Positions 1 through 10,892 of a stretch of DNA of 64,000 nt are shown in pieces. This DNA comes from Cherax quadricarinatus (taxonomy: Eukaryota; Arthropoda; Malacostraca; Decapoda; Parastacidae), in contig NC_091378.1 of NCBI RefSeq assembly GCF_038502225.1, forward strand, positions 4,259,925 through 4,323,924. Direction: 5' to 3'. A model generated the notes under the pieces. The model ran no database searches and had not been told where the DNA came from. It worked only from the letters and a program-made list of their open reading frames with translations. Position 1 is the stretch's first letter. Each line of letters begins with the position of its first letter. A program made the translations under genes and the position numbers.

Positions 1-230
1 ATCCTCCTCACTCTTTCCCCCTGAACCCCTCCACGCTCCTGATCTTCCCCTTCCCCCTCCCCTTAATTCTTCCCCCTCCCCTTTGATCTTCCTCCCCTCC
101 TTAATCCCCTTTCTTCCCTTTACCATCACCACCTCCTTGGCTCCGTCTTTCCTCCTCCTCCTCCTCCTCACCCCCTCTCTTTCTCCCTCACCCCCACCTT
201 TCTGACCAGTGGACAAAGTGGTTGGTAAAT
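1..230. repeat. Pyrimidine-rich low-complexity DNA
   Basis: The + strand is almost all C and T, with CCT and CTT runs, for about 200 bases. No reading frame or splice pattern is visible. It ends where ordinary mixed sequence starts near 205. Confidence 0.7.
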
Positions 231-310
231 CTAATAAGTAAGTCCTTTCCTGTGTGTTGGTGGGTGTTAACATCCTCTAAAATACTGAGTCACCAGGGGA
301 CTACCAAGTG

Positions 311-1334
311 ATGGTCCGAGTGTCACTCTCGAGTGATGGTCCCTGTGTCACTCTCGAGTGATGGTCCCTGTGTCACTCTCGAGTGGTGGTACGAGTGTCA
401 CTCTCGAGTGATGGTCCCAGTGTCACTCTCGAGTGGTGGTACGAGTGTCACTCTCGAGTGATGGTCCTGGTGTCACCCTCAAAGGATGGTTCTGGTGTCA
501 CCCTCAAAGGATGGTCCTGGTGTCACCCTCAAAGGATGGTTCTGGTGTCACCCTCAAAGGATGGTTCTGGTGTCACCCTCAAAGGATGGTCCTGGTGTCA
601 CCCTCAAAGGATGGTTCTGGTGTCACCCTCAAAGGATGGTCCTGGTGTCACCCTCAAAGGATGGTCCTGGTGTCACCCTCAAAGGATGGTCCTGGTGTCA
701 CCCTCAAAGGATGGTTCTGGTGTCACCCTCAAAGGATGGTTCTGGTGTCACCCTCAAAGGATGGTCCTGGTGTCACCCTCAAAGGATGGTTCTGGTGTCA
801 CCCTCAAAGGATGGTTCTGGTGTCACCCTCAAAGGATGGTCCTGGTGTCACCCTCAAAGGATGGTTCTGGTGTCACCCTCAAAGGATGGTCCTGGTGTCA
901 CCCTCAAAGGATGGTCCTGGTGTCACCCTCAAAGGATGGTCCTGGTGTCACCCTCAAAGGATGGTCCTGGTGTCACCCTCAAAGGATGGTCCTGGTGTCA
1001 CCCTCAAAGGATGGTCCTGGTGTCACCCTCAAAGGATGGTCCTGGTGTCACCCTCAAAGGATGGTCCTGGTGTCACCCTCAAAGGATGGTCCTGGTGTCA
1101 CCCTCAAAGGATGGTCCTGGTGTCACCCTCAAAAGATGGTCCTGGTGTCACCCTCAAAGGATGGTTCTGGTGTCACCCTCAAAGGATGGTTCTGGTGTCA
1201 CCCTCAAAGGATGGTCCTGGTGTCACCCTCAAAGGATGGTCCTGGTGTCACCCTCAAAGGATGGTTCTGGTGTCACCCTCAAAGGATGGTTCTGGTGTCA
1301 CCCTCAAAGGATGGTCCTGGTGTCACCCTCAAAA
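311..1334. repeat. 25-bp minisatellite, about 41 units
   Basis: The unit is 25 bp with the core atggtcctggtgtcaccctc. The first six or seven units (311-470) are a diverged subtype containing CTCGAG; the rest are nearly uniform with CTCAAAGG. Units differ mainly by tcc/ttc in the ggt(t/c)ctgg part. Because 25 is not a multiple of 3 and the unit has no stop in any + frame, three overlapping reading frames of about 300 codons arise. They are products of the repeat, not genes. Confidence 0.97.
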
Positions 1335-1430
1335 TATATCAGAAAAGTTACCTGGGTAGAGGACACTGAAAAACTCCAGGTGCAGATCAACTAAGCTATG
1401 ATGGATATGTGGGACAGCAGCCTCCAGCAG

Positions 1431-1535
1431 CAACAGCTTGATTGACCAGGCAAGCACCAGACAAACCTGGCCATGGTCGGGCTCTGGGAGCAGAAAGACT
1501 CTCGAAACTCACCAAAGGTATATCAGATGTAAACA
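1431..1535 (+). mobile_element. LINE 3'-tail fragment (family T)
   Basis: It contains caacagcttgattgaccagg, then a 'cctggccatggtcgggctc' block and 'ctctcgaaactc...aaggtatatcag'. The same series of blocks recurs at about 17.3, 33.3, 36.5 and 37.7 kb. Elsewhere it follows the pol C-terminus, so it is read as a strongly 5'-truncated LINE end. Confidence 0.7.
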
Positions 1536-1571
1536 AAGTGTCCTAGTGGGAGGGGAATAGCTGATGTTTAA

Positions 1572-1907
1572 TGGGGTCCACGACCAGGCTTCCCAGTGGA
1601 TCAGGGCCTGATCGACCAGGCTGTTACTGCTGGCCGTATGCAGTCCAACGTACGAGCCACAGCCCCGCTGATCCGGCACCGACTTTAATTATCTGTCCAG
1701 CTCCCTCTTGAAGGCAGCCAGGGGCCTATTGGTAAATCCCCTTATGCATGGTGGGAGGCTGTTGAACAGTCTTGGGCTCCGGACACTTACGGTGTTTTCT
1801 CTCAGTGTGCCAATGGCATCTCTGCTTTTCATTAAGGGTATTGTGCACCACCTGCTCAGTCTTTTACTTTCATAGGGAGTGATTTCTGTGTGCAGATTCT
1901 GGACCAT
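1572..1907 (-). mobile_element. LINE pol C-terminal remnant and tail (family T)
   Basis: The minus strand of 1689-1907 reads through a peptide with TEITPYESKRLSRW, GTLRENTVSVRSPRLFNSLP and LAAFKRELDR. This is the region downstream of the reverse transcriptase domain typical of CR1/Jockey-like LINEs. The lower-coordinate side (1572-1688) matches the family T 3' tail (accaggc...ggatcagggcctgatc). A longer homologue with the same order lies at 54485-55092. The RT catalytic part is absent, so it is a dead 5'-truncated copy. Confidence 0.85.
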
Positions 1908-2290
1908 TAAAATAGGAACGTATACAAACGCAGGAAGAACGCCGCATAGAACAAAAGGAACGTGTACAAGATTCAGTTAAGACAGTGTCAGCTGTTCTCT
2001 TGTCTAAAGAACACAACAAACAAATTCTGCGAAGGCCAGGAAAATAAGAGGAAGGACGGTGGGAACTTTCGGAACAAGAGAAGTAATTCCAATGGTAACT
2101 TCTGCTCTCTCACCTGGAGTACTGCTCGGTGTTGACAGCTCCGTTCAGAGTGGGTGAGAGGCTGGAGAGAATAAACAGTATTTACGGCATTTATGGACCC
2201 AGTGAAGCATTTCAACTACTGGGACACCCACAAAAACACCAGGAGTATATTGTGTGAAGAGTAGGTGAGCGAAATGTGTTAATATATTAC
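1908..2290. other. No feature recognised
   Basis: Mixed-composition sequence with short reading frames only. No repeat, splice-site pair or known domain is visible. Confidence 0.5.
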
Positions 2291-2495
2291 TAGATGTTTT
2301 ACCGACCTTCAAGAGAGAGCTGGACAAATACCCAAAGTCAAGTGCCCGATCCAGCCGGGCTGTGGTTCCTACGTTGGACTACATGCGGCCAGTAGTAACA
2401 GCCTGGTTGATCAGGCCCTGAATCACCGGGAGGCCTGGTCAAGGACTGGGCCGCAGGGGGCGTTAACCCCCCGGAACCCCCTCCCTCAGGTATAC
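2291..2495 (+). mobile_element. LINE 3'-end fragment (family T)
   Basis: The + strand starts with a frame reading TFKRELDKY. It continues into the tail blocks gccgggctgtggttcctacg, cctggttgatcaggccctga and gccgcagggggcgttaaccc, and ends ctccctcaggtata. It lies opposite in orientation to the copy at 1572-1907. Confidence 0.8.
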
Positions 2496-2509
2496 ATGCG
2501 ACAAGCTTG

Positions 2510-2651
2510 CTCCTTACCCCTCTAGTTGTGTACGAAGTACCCTGCCTCCACTACATCACTTGCTACACTATTCCACTTCCTGACAACTCTATGACTGAAG
2601 AAATACTGCATAACATCCCTTTGACTCATCTGTGTCCCCTCTCTGGAACAT

Positions 2652-2653
<2 letters not shown>
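2510..2653 (-). mobile_element. Diverged fragment of LINE family H
   Basis: 2537-2650 aligns by eye to the family H C-terminal region at 2838-2960 (shared ctattccactt, gaagaaatact, taacatccct and catctgtg blocks). It has many substitutions and stops against a (TG)n run. It looks like an older copy beside the younger one at 2715-3532. Confidence 0.7.

Positions 2654-2714
<61 letters not shown>
2654..2714. repeat. (TG)n microsatellite at a LINE 3' end
   Basis: About 30 TG dinucleotides directly abut TACTCACCTAGTTGAGG, the reverse complement of the family H 3' terminus. On the minus strand the element therefore ends GTGAGTA-(CA)n. Confidence 0.97.
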
Positions 2715-2717
<3 letters not shown>

Positions 2718-3532
2718 CACCTAGTTGAGGTTGCGGGGGTCGAGTCCGAGCTCCTGGCCCCGCCTCTTCACTGATCGCTACTAGGTCACTCTCTCTGAAC
2801 CGTGAGCTTTATCATACCTCTGCTTAAAGCTATGTATGAATCCTGCTTCCACTACATCGCTTCCCAAACTATTCCACTTACTGACTACTCTGTAGCTGAA
2901 GAAATACTTCCTAACATCCCTGTGATTCATCTGTGTCTTCAACTTCCAACTGTGTCCCCTTGTTACTGTGTCCAATCTCTGGAACATCCTGTCTTTGTCC
3001 ACCTTGTCAATTCCTCTCAGTATTTTGTATGTCGTTATCATGTCCCCCCCTATCTCTCCTGTCCTCCAGTGTCGTCAGGTTGATTTCCCTTAACCTCTCC
3101 TCGTAGGACATACCTCTTAGCTCTGGGACTAGTCTTGTTGCAAACCTTTGCACTTTCTCTAGTTTCTTTACGTGCTTGGCTAGGTGTGGGTTCCAAACTG
3201 GTGCCGCATACTCCAATATGGGCCTAACGTACACGGTGTACAGGGTCCTGAACGATTCCTTATTAAGATGTCGGAATGCTGTTCTGAGGTTTGCTAGGCG
3301 CCCATATGCTGCAGCAGTTATTTGATTGATGTGCGCTTCAGGAGATGTGCCTGGTGTTATACTCACCCCAAGATCTTTTTCCTTGAGTGAGGTTTGTAGT
3401 CTCTGGCCCCCTAGACTGTACTCCGTCTGCGGCCTTCTTTGCCCTTCCCCAATCTTCATGACTTTGCACTTGGTGGGATTGAACTCCAGGAGCCAATTGC
3501 TGGACCAGGTCTGCAGCCTGTCCAGATCCCTT
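2715..3532 (-). mobile_element. LINE family H, 5'-truncated copy 1 (RT C-terminal half)
   Basis: The minus strand encodes the end of a non-LTR pol. 3532 down to about 3050 reads QRDLDRLQTWSSNWLLEFNP, KDLGVS, then HINQITAAAYGRLANLRTAF and RPILEYAAPVWNPHL. 3041-2781 reads MITTYKILRGIDKVDKD up to KQRYDKAHGSERVT and a stop. The two parts are in different frames because a run of C at about 3043-3049 has seven bases, against six in the copy at 58930-59593. The catalytic FADD segment lies upstream of the truncation at about 3532. This copy is uninterrupted where the other carries a nested CR1-like element, so it gives the pre-insertion sequence. Confidence 0.9.
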
Positions 3533-3545
3533 TGTTCTATGACTG

Positions 3546-3572
<27 letters not shown>
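3546..3572. repeat. (TG)n microsatellite at a LINE 5' break
   Basis: About 13 TG units lie a few bases beyond the point where LINE family H copy 1 stops matching copy 2. Confidence 0.9.
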
Positions 3573-3576
<4 letters not shown>

Positions 3577-3614
3577 GCGGGGGTTGTACAAGGATGCTTG
3601 TGACTCGCGGAGGG

Positions 3615-3760
3615 AGCAGTGCCACATGTGACAAGTAATTGCGCTACAAGTGGCATTAAGAGTGGCTCAGGGAGGACATTAGAGGCTTTAATAAGTGCCA
3701 TGAAGCTATCCTCTGGCTGGCGGTGCCATGTAGGGGCCAGTAGTGCCATCTTCTCCTTGT
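3615..3760. other. Cluster of TGCCA/TGGCA motifs
   Basis: Five occurrences of TGCCA or its complement fall in about 130 bases (agtgccaca, gtggcatt, agtgccatg, ggtgccatg, agtgccatc). It resembles the larger cluster at 20101-20510. No coding sense is visible. Confidence 0.45.
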
Positions 3761-3799
3761 GTGTAGAGAGAGGAGGAGGTCAGTTTTCAGCTCCTTTTG

Positions 3800-3935
3800 A
3801 CATATACGACTCAGGGCCTCAGGAACTGCCCGGTCTGAGGCAAGGCTTTCCCTGTTGACCGCCTGGTCAACTAGGTTGTTAGTGCTAGCGGCCTACAGGC
3901 CCACGTAGCCGTCACAACCCGGTTGATCGGGTACT
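3800..3935 (-). mobile_element. LINE 3'-tail fragment (family T)
   Basis: It contains gaccgcctggtcaactaggt, gcggcctacaggcccacgta and cacaacccggttgatcgggt, the reverse complement of the family T tail. Diverged. Confidence 0.6.
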
Positions 3936-3989
3936 TACAGTAGTAAACTGAGCAACTTCTTTCTTCATGGTTTGCATAGATATTCGGCA

Positions 3990-4060
3990 GCATGCCACCA
4001 GCAGCAACAGCCTGGTTGACCAGGCAATCACCAGAATAAAAAAATCTCGGACCTTATCAA
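3990..4060 (+). mobile_element. LINE 3'-tail fragment (family T)
   Basis: Contains gcaacagcctggttgaccag, gcaatcaccag and ttatcaaaggcatg, the + orientation of the short tail blocks seen at 1431-1535. Confidence 0.55.
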
Positions 4061-4227
4061 AGGCATGCAGGTCCTTAGGGCCTGGTCATACCTACTTCCG
4101 TAACTGTGTATGGTGTATGCTTCCTCTTTAGCTTCTGATATAGGAGAGTCATTGATAAAATGCGTTATAGTCTCTATTTGTTAATTCGTCGTCAAATGAG
4201 GCGATGATATGAGTGAAGGAACGACTG

Positions 4228-5020
4228 ATGAGGGTCCAGGGAAAGCTGGGTAGGTGATGAGGGTCCAGGGAAAGCTGGGTAGGAGATGAGGGTCCAGGGA
4301 AAGCTGGGTAGGTGATGAGGGTCCAGGGAAAGCTGGGTAGGAGATGAGGGTCCAGGGAAAGCTGGGTAGGAGATGAGGGTCCAGGGAAAGCTGGGTAGGA
4401 GATGAGGGTCCAGGGAAAGCCGGGTAGGAGATGAGGGTCCAGGGAAAGCCGGGTAGGAGATGAGGGTCCAGGGAAAGCTGGGTAGGAGATGAGGGTCCAG
4501 GGAAAGCTGGGTAGGAGATGAGGGTCCAGGGAAAGCTGGGTAGGAGATGAGGGTCCAGGGAAAGCCGGGTAGGAGATGAGGGTCCAGGGAAAGCCGGGTA
4601 GGAGATGAGGGTCCAGGGAAAGCCGGGTAGGAGATGAGGGTCCAGGGAAAGCTGGGTAGGAGATGAGGGTCCAGGGAAAGCCGGGTAGGAGATGAGGGTC
4701 CAGGGAAAGCTGGGTAGGAGATGAGGGTCCAGGGAAAGCTGGGTAGGAGATGAGGGTCCAGGGAAAGCCGGGTAGGAGATGAGGGTCCAGGGAAAGCCGG
4801 GTAGGAGATGAGGGTCCAGGGAAAGCTGGGTAGGAGATGAGGGTCCAGGGAAAGCTGGGTAGGAGATGAGGGTCCAGGGAAAGCTGGGTAGGAGATGAGG
4901 GTCCAGGGAAAGCTGGGTAGGAGATGAGGGTCCAGGGAAAGCTGGGTAGGAGATGAGGGTCCAGGGAAAGCTGGGTAGGAGATGAGGGTCCAGGGAAAGC
5001 TGGGTAGGAGATGAGGGTGC
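4228..5020. repeat. 29-bp minisatellite, about 27 units
   Basis: The unit period is 29 bp with core agggtccagggaaagctggg followed by taggagatg. The main variation is gctggg/gccggg, one C/T site. The two ~298-codon minus-strand frames through it are produced by the repeat. Confidence 0.97.
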
Positions 5021-5126
5021 GAGGCGCTGCTGATGTTATCATTACGACCAGATACGGCGAGCCATCCTTTCATTATTAAGGAAGGCAATGTGGTGTTAAC
5101 TCTCTGTTATGAGCATCCAGTCAACG

Positions 5127-5197
<71 letters not shown>

Positions 5198-5270
5198 TTT
5201 GCGCGCGTGCTTATTTGTGGTTGTAGGGGTCGAGTCGCAGCTTCTGACACCGACTATACGGTGATCGCTA
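5127..5270 (-). repeat. (GT)n microsatellite and LINE family H 3' tail
   Basis: A (GT)n run of about 74 bases ends near 5200. A degenerate family H tail follows (ggttgtaggggtcgagtcgc, cttctgacaccg, gatcgctat). The order is the same as at 2654-2760. Confidence 0.75.
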
Positions 5271-5310
5271 TACGGTAATTCTCCCTGTTACAAGAGCCTG
5301 TGTGTGTGAG

Positions 5311-5354
5311 TATTAGTAGTAGTAGTAGTAATAGTAGTAGTAGTAGTAGTGGTG

Positions 5355-5386
<32 letters not shown>
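5311..5386. repeat. Compound microsatellite (TAG)n-(GT)n-(GA)n
   Basis: About twelve TAG/TAA triplets are followed by a short GT run and a short GA run. Confidence 0.95.
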
Positions 5387-5388
<2 letters not shown>

Positions 5389-5530
5389 TTCCACTAAGAA
5401 AGTATACAAAATCATATACTGAAACAGTACTAAGGTTAGGGTTGCTGAATTCAAAGTTAGCATATGTCGTAACAAGGGATAGATAATGTACACAGAGAGA
5501 TTATCCATATAGATGATAGATAGATGATAG

Positions 5531-5685
5531 ACTTGTGCGACATTTGGGTATCGTTATTATGGAAACGCCAGTCAGTGACTTCCTCAGTCCAATGCAGAGA
5601 AAGGTGGAAGATGAGGAGAAACTTGAGGTGATCTGTCCATCAGCCTGGAATCGATGTGTTCAGTCCAGCAATCTTGACAGAAGAA
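5531..5685. mobile_element. Single arm of a foldback element (type A)
   Basis: It carries the type A arm blocks: catttgggtatcgttattat, ggaaacgccagtcagtgact, tcagtccaatgcagagaa and aatcgatgtgttcagtcca. These match the left arm of the complete hairpin at 14263-14541. No matching right arm follows. Confidence 0.7.
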
Positions 5686-5839
5686 TAAAATATGCTAAAA
5701 TGTTGAACAAATGTCTGGTCAACTTGCCGGGTTTATGAATTATACATTCACACCGATATATGTCACGAATTACAAAGATTCACACCAGGTGTAAGACGTA
5801 CAAAATGACAGAATCAACTGTATAGATGTCAGTGTACAG

Positions 5840-6236
5840 CTGAGTCAGTCAGTATAGCTGAGTCAGTCAGTATAGCTGAGTCAGTCAGTATAGCTGAGTC
5901 AGTCACTATAGCTGAGTCAGTCAGTATAGCTGAGTCAGTCAGTATAGCTGAGTCAGTCACTATAGCCGAGTCAGTCACTATAGCTGAGTCAGTATAGCTG
6001 AGTCAGTCAGTATAGCTGAGTCAGTCAGTATAGCTGAGTCAGTATAGCTGAGTCAGTCAGTATAGCTGAGTCAGTCAGTATAGCTGAGTCAGTCAGTATA
6101 GCTGAGTCAGTCAGTATAGCTGAGTCAGTCAGTATAGCTGAGTCAGTCAGTATAGCTGAGTCAGTCACTATAGCTGAGTCAGTCACTATAGCTGAGTCAG
6201 TCACTGTAGCTGAGTCAGTCATTGTAGCTGATTGTC
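5840..6236. repeat. 18-bp minisatellite with a TGAGTCA core
   Basis: The unit is gctgagtcagtcagtata (18 bp), about 22 copies, with occasional 14-bp units that lack one GTCA. Almost every unit holds TGAGTCA, identical to the AP-1 consensus. The minus-strand TDSAIL frame comes from the repeat. Confidence 0.95.
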
Positions 6237-6310
6237 ACTGTATAGCTGATTTAGTCACTGCATGGGGGGGGGATTCTTTCGATAAAGGTACATTATTGAT
6301 AGCTTAGTAC

Positions 6311-6690
6311 GAAGTCTGAAGTCTGAAATCTAGAGTCTGAAATCTGGAGTGTGAAATTTGAAATCTAGAGTCTGAAGTCTGAAATCTGGAGTCTGAAGTC
6401 TAAAATCTGGAGTCTGAAGTCTAAAATCTGGAGTCTGAAGTCTAAAATCTGGAGTCTGAAGTCTAAAATCTGGAGTCTGAAGTCTAAAATCTGACGTCTA
6501 AAATCTGAAGTCTAAAATCTGAAGTCTAAAATCTGAAGTCTAAAATCTGAAGTCTAAAATCTGAAGTCTAAAATCTGAAGTCTAAAATCTGAAGTCTGAA
6601 ATCTGGAGTCTGAAGTCTGGAGTCTAAAATCTGGAGTCAGAAGTCTAAAATCTGGAGTCTGAAGTCTAAAATCTGGAGTCTAACGTCGGA
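6311..6690. repeat. Heptamer-based array (7, 14 and 21 bp periods)
   Basis: It is built from 7-mers ending in TCT (ggagtct, gaagtct, aaaatct), combined into 21-bp units at the ends and 14-bp units in the middle (6500-6590). About 54 heptamers. Confidence 0.93.
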
Positions 6691-7107
6691 AATGTCAATT
6701 CTTGTTACAGCTTCATCAATCCTTCAAACAGACTCAACCTCAGACATTTTCACCCCATCAAAATAATTGAAGCCAAGTTAGTATAATTTAAAATCTCTTT
6801 TCTATCGAATTTTGAAATGCATAATGAGAGGCCCTCTGATGGGAGACTTAACCATTAATGACCAAGAAATCCCTCTCAATGTTTGAATAACCTCTGAAAT
6901 ATAGAGTGGTTATTGCCTCTCATGTCACTCACAGCAGAGTGCTGGGTTAATTACTTGTAAATATTGTACAGTGTCCTCTCCTGTAGTGTTCTCTCTGCTC
7001 GTCAGAACTCCTCGGGGGGGTTATAATGTTTTGCATGTTCAGGGGCTTTCTGCATGCACATTTAAATGTTGATTCACATTTATAAACATTGTATTATGCT
7101 GAAATCA
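6691..7107. other. No feature recognised
   Basis: AT-rich sequence without repeats, domains or convincing splice sites. Confidence 0.5.
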
Positions 7108-7114
7108 AGTATTA

Positions 7115-7166
<52 letters not shown>
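7108..7166. repeat. (ATT)n microsatellite
   Basis: About 19 ATT triplets with one interruption near the start. Confidence 0.97.
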
Positions 7167-7167
<1 letters not shown>

Positions 7168-7194
7168 ATGTGGTAGTTCCAGAGTTTTTCTGCT

Positions 7195-7385
7195 TCCGGC
7201 CATGGGCCAGGCTGGAGTCTACCTGGAAGAAGGTGTTACGGGGGTCAACTCCCCCGCGGCCCAGTCCATGACCAGGCCTCCCTGTGGATCAGGGCCTGGT
7301 CAACCAGGTTGTTACTGCTGGCTACGGATAGTCCAACATACCAACCACAGCCCGGCTGATCGGGTACCAGCCAATCTGGTATTTA
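7195..7385 (-). mobile_element. LINE 3'-tail fragment (family T)
   Basis: In order it holds ggccatgggccaggctggag, gggggtcaactcccccgcgg, accaggcctccctgtggatc, aaccaggttgttactgctgg and cacagcccggctgatcgggt. This is the reverse complement of the family T tail. The large 20-bp satellite begins about 100 bases later. Confidence 0.8.
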
Positions 7386-7486
7386 TTTCTGAGTTCCAGT
7401 GTGAGTTTAGCGCTCTAGATTATTCGCTGTGCGCGGCAACACAAACTCTCAAACAACCTGGATTTCAATCTCGGGGGGGCGGGGGC

Positions 7487-10400
7487 GGGGTCGCTACTGA
7501 GTTGTCGTGGTCGCTACTCAGTTGTCGTGGTCGCTGCTGAGTTGTCGTGGTCGCTACTCAGTTGTCGTGGTCGCTGCTGAGTTGTCGTGGTCGCTACTCA
7601 GTTGTCGTGGTCGCTCCTGAGTTGTCGTGGTCGCTACTCAGTTGACGTGGTCGCTACTCAGTTGTCGTGGTCGCTACTCAGTTGTCGTGGTCGCTACTCA
7701 GTTGCCGTGGTCGCTACTCAGTTGTCGTGGTCGCTACTCAGTTGTCGTAGTCGCTGCTGAGTTGTCGTGGTCGCTACTCAGTTGTCGTGGTCGCTGCTGA
7801 GTTGTCGTGGTCGCTGCTGAGTTGTCGTGGTCGCTACTCAGTTGTCGTAGTCGCTGCTGAGTTGTCGTGGTCGCTGCTCACTTGTCGTGGTCGCTGCTGA
7901 GTTGTCGTGGTCGCTGCTCAGTTGTCGTGGTCGCTACTCAGTTGTCGTGGTCGCTGCTCAGTTGCCGTGGTCGCTACTCACTTGTCGTGGTCGCTGCTGA
8001 GTTGTCGTGGTCGCTACTCACTTGTCGTGGTCGCTGCTGAGTTGTCGTGGTCGCTGCTCAGTTGTCGTTGTCGCTGCTCAGTTGTCGTGGTCGCTACTCA
8101 GTTGTCGTGGTCGCTGCTGAGTTGTCGTGGTCGCTGCTGAGTTGTCGTGGTCGCTACTCAGTTGTCGTGGTCGCTACTCAGTTGTCGTGGTCGCTACTCA
8201 GTTGTCGTGCTCGCTACTCAGTTGTCGTGGTCGCTACTCAATTGCCGTGGTCGCTACTCAGTTGTCGTGCTCGCTACTCAGTTGTCGTGCTCGCTACTCA
8301 GTTGTCGTGGTCGCTACTCAGTTGTCGTGCTCACTACTCAGTTGTCGTGGTCGCTACTCAGTTGTCGTGCTCGCTACTCAGTTGTCGTGGTCGCTACTCA
8401 GTTGTCGTGGTCGCTACTCAGTTGTCGTGGTCGCTACTCAGTTGTCGTGGTCGCTACTCAGTTGTCGTGCTCACTACTCAGTTGTCGTGGTCGCTACTCA
8501 GTTGTCGTGCTCGCTACTCAGTTGTCGTGCTCGCTACTCAGTTGTCGTGGTCGCTACTCAGTTGTCGTGGTCGCTACTCAGTTGTCGTGGTCGCTACTCA
8601 GTTGTCGTGGTCGCTACTCAGTTGTCGTGGTCGCTACTCAGTTGTGGTCGCTACTCAGTTGTCGTGGTCGCTACTCAGTTGTCGTGGTCGCTACTCAGTT
8701 GTCGTGGTCGCTACTCAGTTGTCGTGCTCGCTACTCAGTTGTCGTGCTCGCTACTCAGTTGTCGTGGTCGCTACTCAGTTGTCGTGGTCGCTACTCAGTT
8801 GTCGTGGTCGCTACTCAGTTGTCGTGGTCGCTACTCAGGTGTCGTGGTCGCTACTCAGTTGTCGTGGTCGCTACTCAGTTGTCGTGGTCGCTACTCAGTT
8901 GTCGTGGTCGCTACTCAGTTGTCGTGGTCGCTACTCAGTTGTCGTGGTCGCTACTCAGTTGTCGTGGTCGCTACTCAGTTGTCGTGGTCGCTACTCAGTT
9001 GTCGTGGTCGCTACTCAGTTGTCGTGGTCGCTACTCAGTTGTCGTGGTCGCTACTCAGTTGTCGTGCTCGCTACTCAGTTGTCGTGCTCGCTACTCAGTT
9101 GTCGTGCTCGCTACTCAGTTGTCGTGCTCGCTACTCAGTTGTCGTGCTCGCTACTCAGTTGTCGTGGTCGCTACTCAGTTGTCGTGCTCGCTACTCAGTT
9201 GTCGTGCTCGCTACTCAGTTGTCGTGGTCGCTACTCAGTTGTCGTGGTCGCTACTCAGTTGTCGTGGTCGCTACTCAGTTGTCGTGCTCGCTACTCAGTT
9301 GTCGTGGTCGCTACTCAGTTGTCGTGCTCGCTACTCAGTTGTCGTGGTCGCTACTCAGTTGTCGTGCTCACTACTCAGTTGTCGTGGTCGCTACTCAGTT
9401 GTCGTGGTCGCTACTCAGTTGTCGTGCTCGCTACTCAGTTGTCGTGGTCGCTACTCAGTTGTCGTGGTCGCTACTCAGTTGTCGTGCTCACTACTCAGTT
9501 GTCGTGGTCGCTACTCAGTTGTCGTGGTCGCTACTCAGTTGTCGTGCTCGCTACTCAGTTGTCGTGCTCACTACTCAGTTGTCGTGGTCGCTACTCAGTT
9601 GTCGTGGTCGCTACTCAGTTGTCGTGGTCGCTACTCAGTTGTCGTGGTCGCTACTCAGTTGTCGTGGTCGCTACTCAGTTGTCGTGGTCGCTACTCAGTT
9701 GTCGTGCTCGCTACTCAGTTGTCGTGCTCACTACTCAGTTGTCGTGGTCGCTACTCAGTTGTCGTGGTCGCTACTCAGTTGTCGTGGTCGCTACTCAGTT
9801 GTCGTGGTCGCTACTCAGTTGTCGTGGTCGCTACTCAGTTGTCGTGGTCGCTACTCAGTTGTCGTGGTCGCTACTCAGTTGTCGTGGTCGCTACTCAGTT
9901 GTCGTGCTCGCTACTCAGTTGTCGTGCTCACTACTCAGTTGTCGTGGTCGCTACTCAGTTGTCGTGGTCGCTACTCAGTTGTCGTGGTCGCTACTCAGTT
10001 GTCGTGGTCGCTACTCAGTTGTCGTGGTCGCTACTCAGTTGTCGTGGTCGCTACTCAGTTGTCGTGGTCGCTACTCAGTTGTCGTGGTCGCTACTCAGTT
10101 GTCGTGGTCGCTACTCAGTTGTCGTGCTCGCTGCTCAGTTGTCGTGCTCGCTACTCAGTTGTCGTGCTCGCTACTCAGTTGTCGTGGTCGCTACTCAGTT
10201 GTCGTGGTCGCTACTCAGTTGTCGTGGTCGCTACTCAGTTGTCGTGGTCGCTACTCAGTTGTCGTGGTCGCTACTCAGTTGTCGTGGTCGCTACTCAGTT
10301 GTCGTGGTCGCTACTCAGTTGTCGTGGTCGCTACTCAGTTGTCGTGGTCGCTGCTCAGTTGTCGTGGTCGCTACTCAGTTGTCGTGGTCGCTACTCAGTT

Positions 10401-10836
10401 GTCGTGGTCGCTGCTCAGTTGTCGTGCTCGCTGCTCAGTTGTCGTGGTCGCTACTCAGTTGTCGTGCTCGCTGCTCAGTTGTCGTGGTCGCTACTCAGTT
10501 GTCGTGGTCGCTACTCAGTTGTCGTGGTCGCTGCTCAGTTGTCGTGCTCGCTGCTCAGTTGTCGTGGTCGCTACTCAGTTGTCGTGCTCGCTACTCAGTT
10601 GTCGTGGTCGCTACTCAGTTGTCGTGCTCGCTGCTCAGTTGTCGTGGTCGCTACTCAGTTGTCGTGCTCACTGCTCAGTTGTCGTGGTCGCTACTCAGTT
10701 GTCGTGGTCGCTACTCAGTTGTCGTGGTCGCTGCTCAGTTGTCGTGCTCGCTGCTCAGTTGTCGTGGTCGCTACTCAGTTGTCGTGCTCGCTGCTCAGTT
10801 GTCGTGGTCGCTACTCAGTTGTCGTGCTCGCTACTC
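7487..10836. repeat. 20-bp satellite array, about 167 units
   Basis: The unit is gttgtcgtggtcgctactca. The first 30 or so units (7487-8140) are mixed, with ctgctga, cttgtcg and other variants. The middle is nearly uniform. The last 700 bases again show ctgctca variants. A recurrent two-state site is GTGGTCG/GTGCTCG. One 17-bp unit near 8641 shifts the phase. All three + frames stay open for about 900 codons because no unit variant holds a stop; these frames are not genes. Confidence 0.98.
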
Positions 10837-10892
10837 AATATAATAGAGAAAATCAGCCATTAATGGAAAGAGGCTTAATATATTTTTATCTT

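Noticed and set aside
383..1394. Three overlapping + frames of about 300 codons
   Set aside because: All lie in the 25-bp minisatellite, which has no stop in any + frame; the peptides are shifted versions of one repeat.
4149..5088. Two Pro/Ser-rich minus-strand frames of about 298 codons
   Set aside because: Products of the 29-bp array; the same peptide is read in both frames.
5254..5508. 84-codon minus-strand frame with Leu and Thr-His runs
   Set aside because: Its distinctive parts are the TAG and GT microsatellites.
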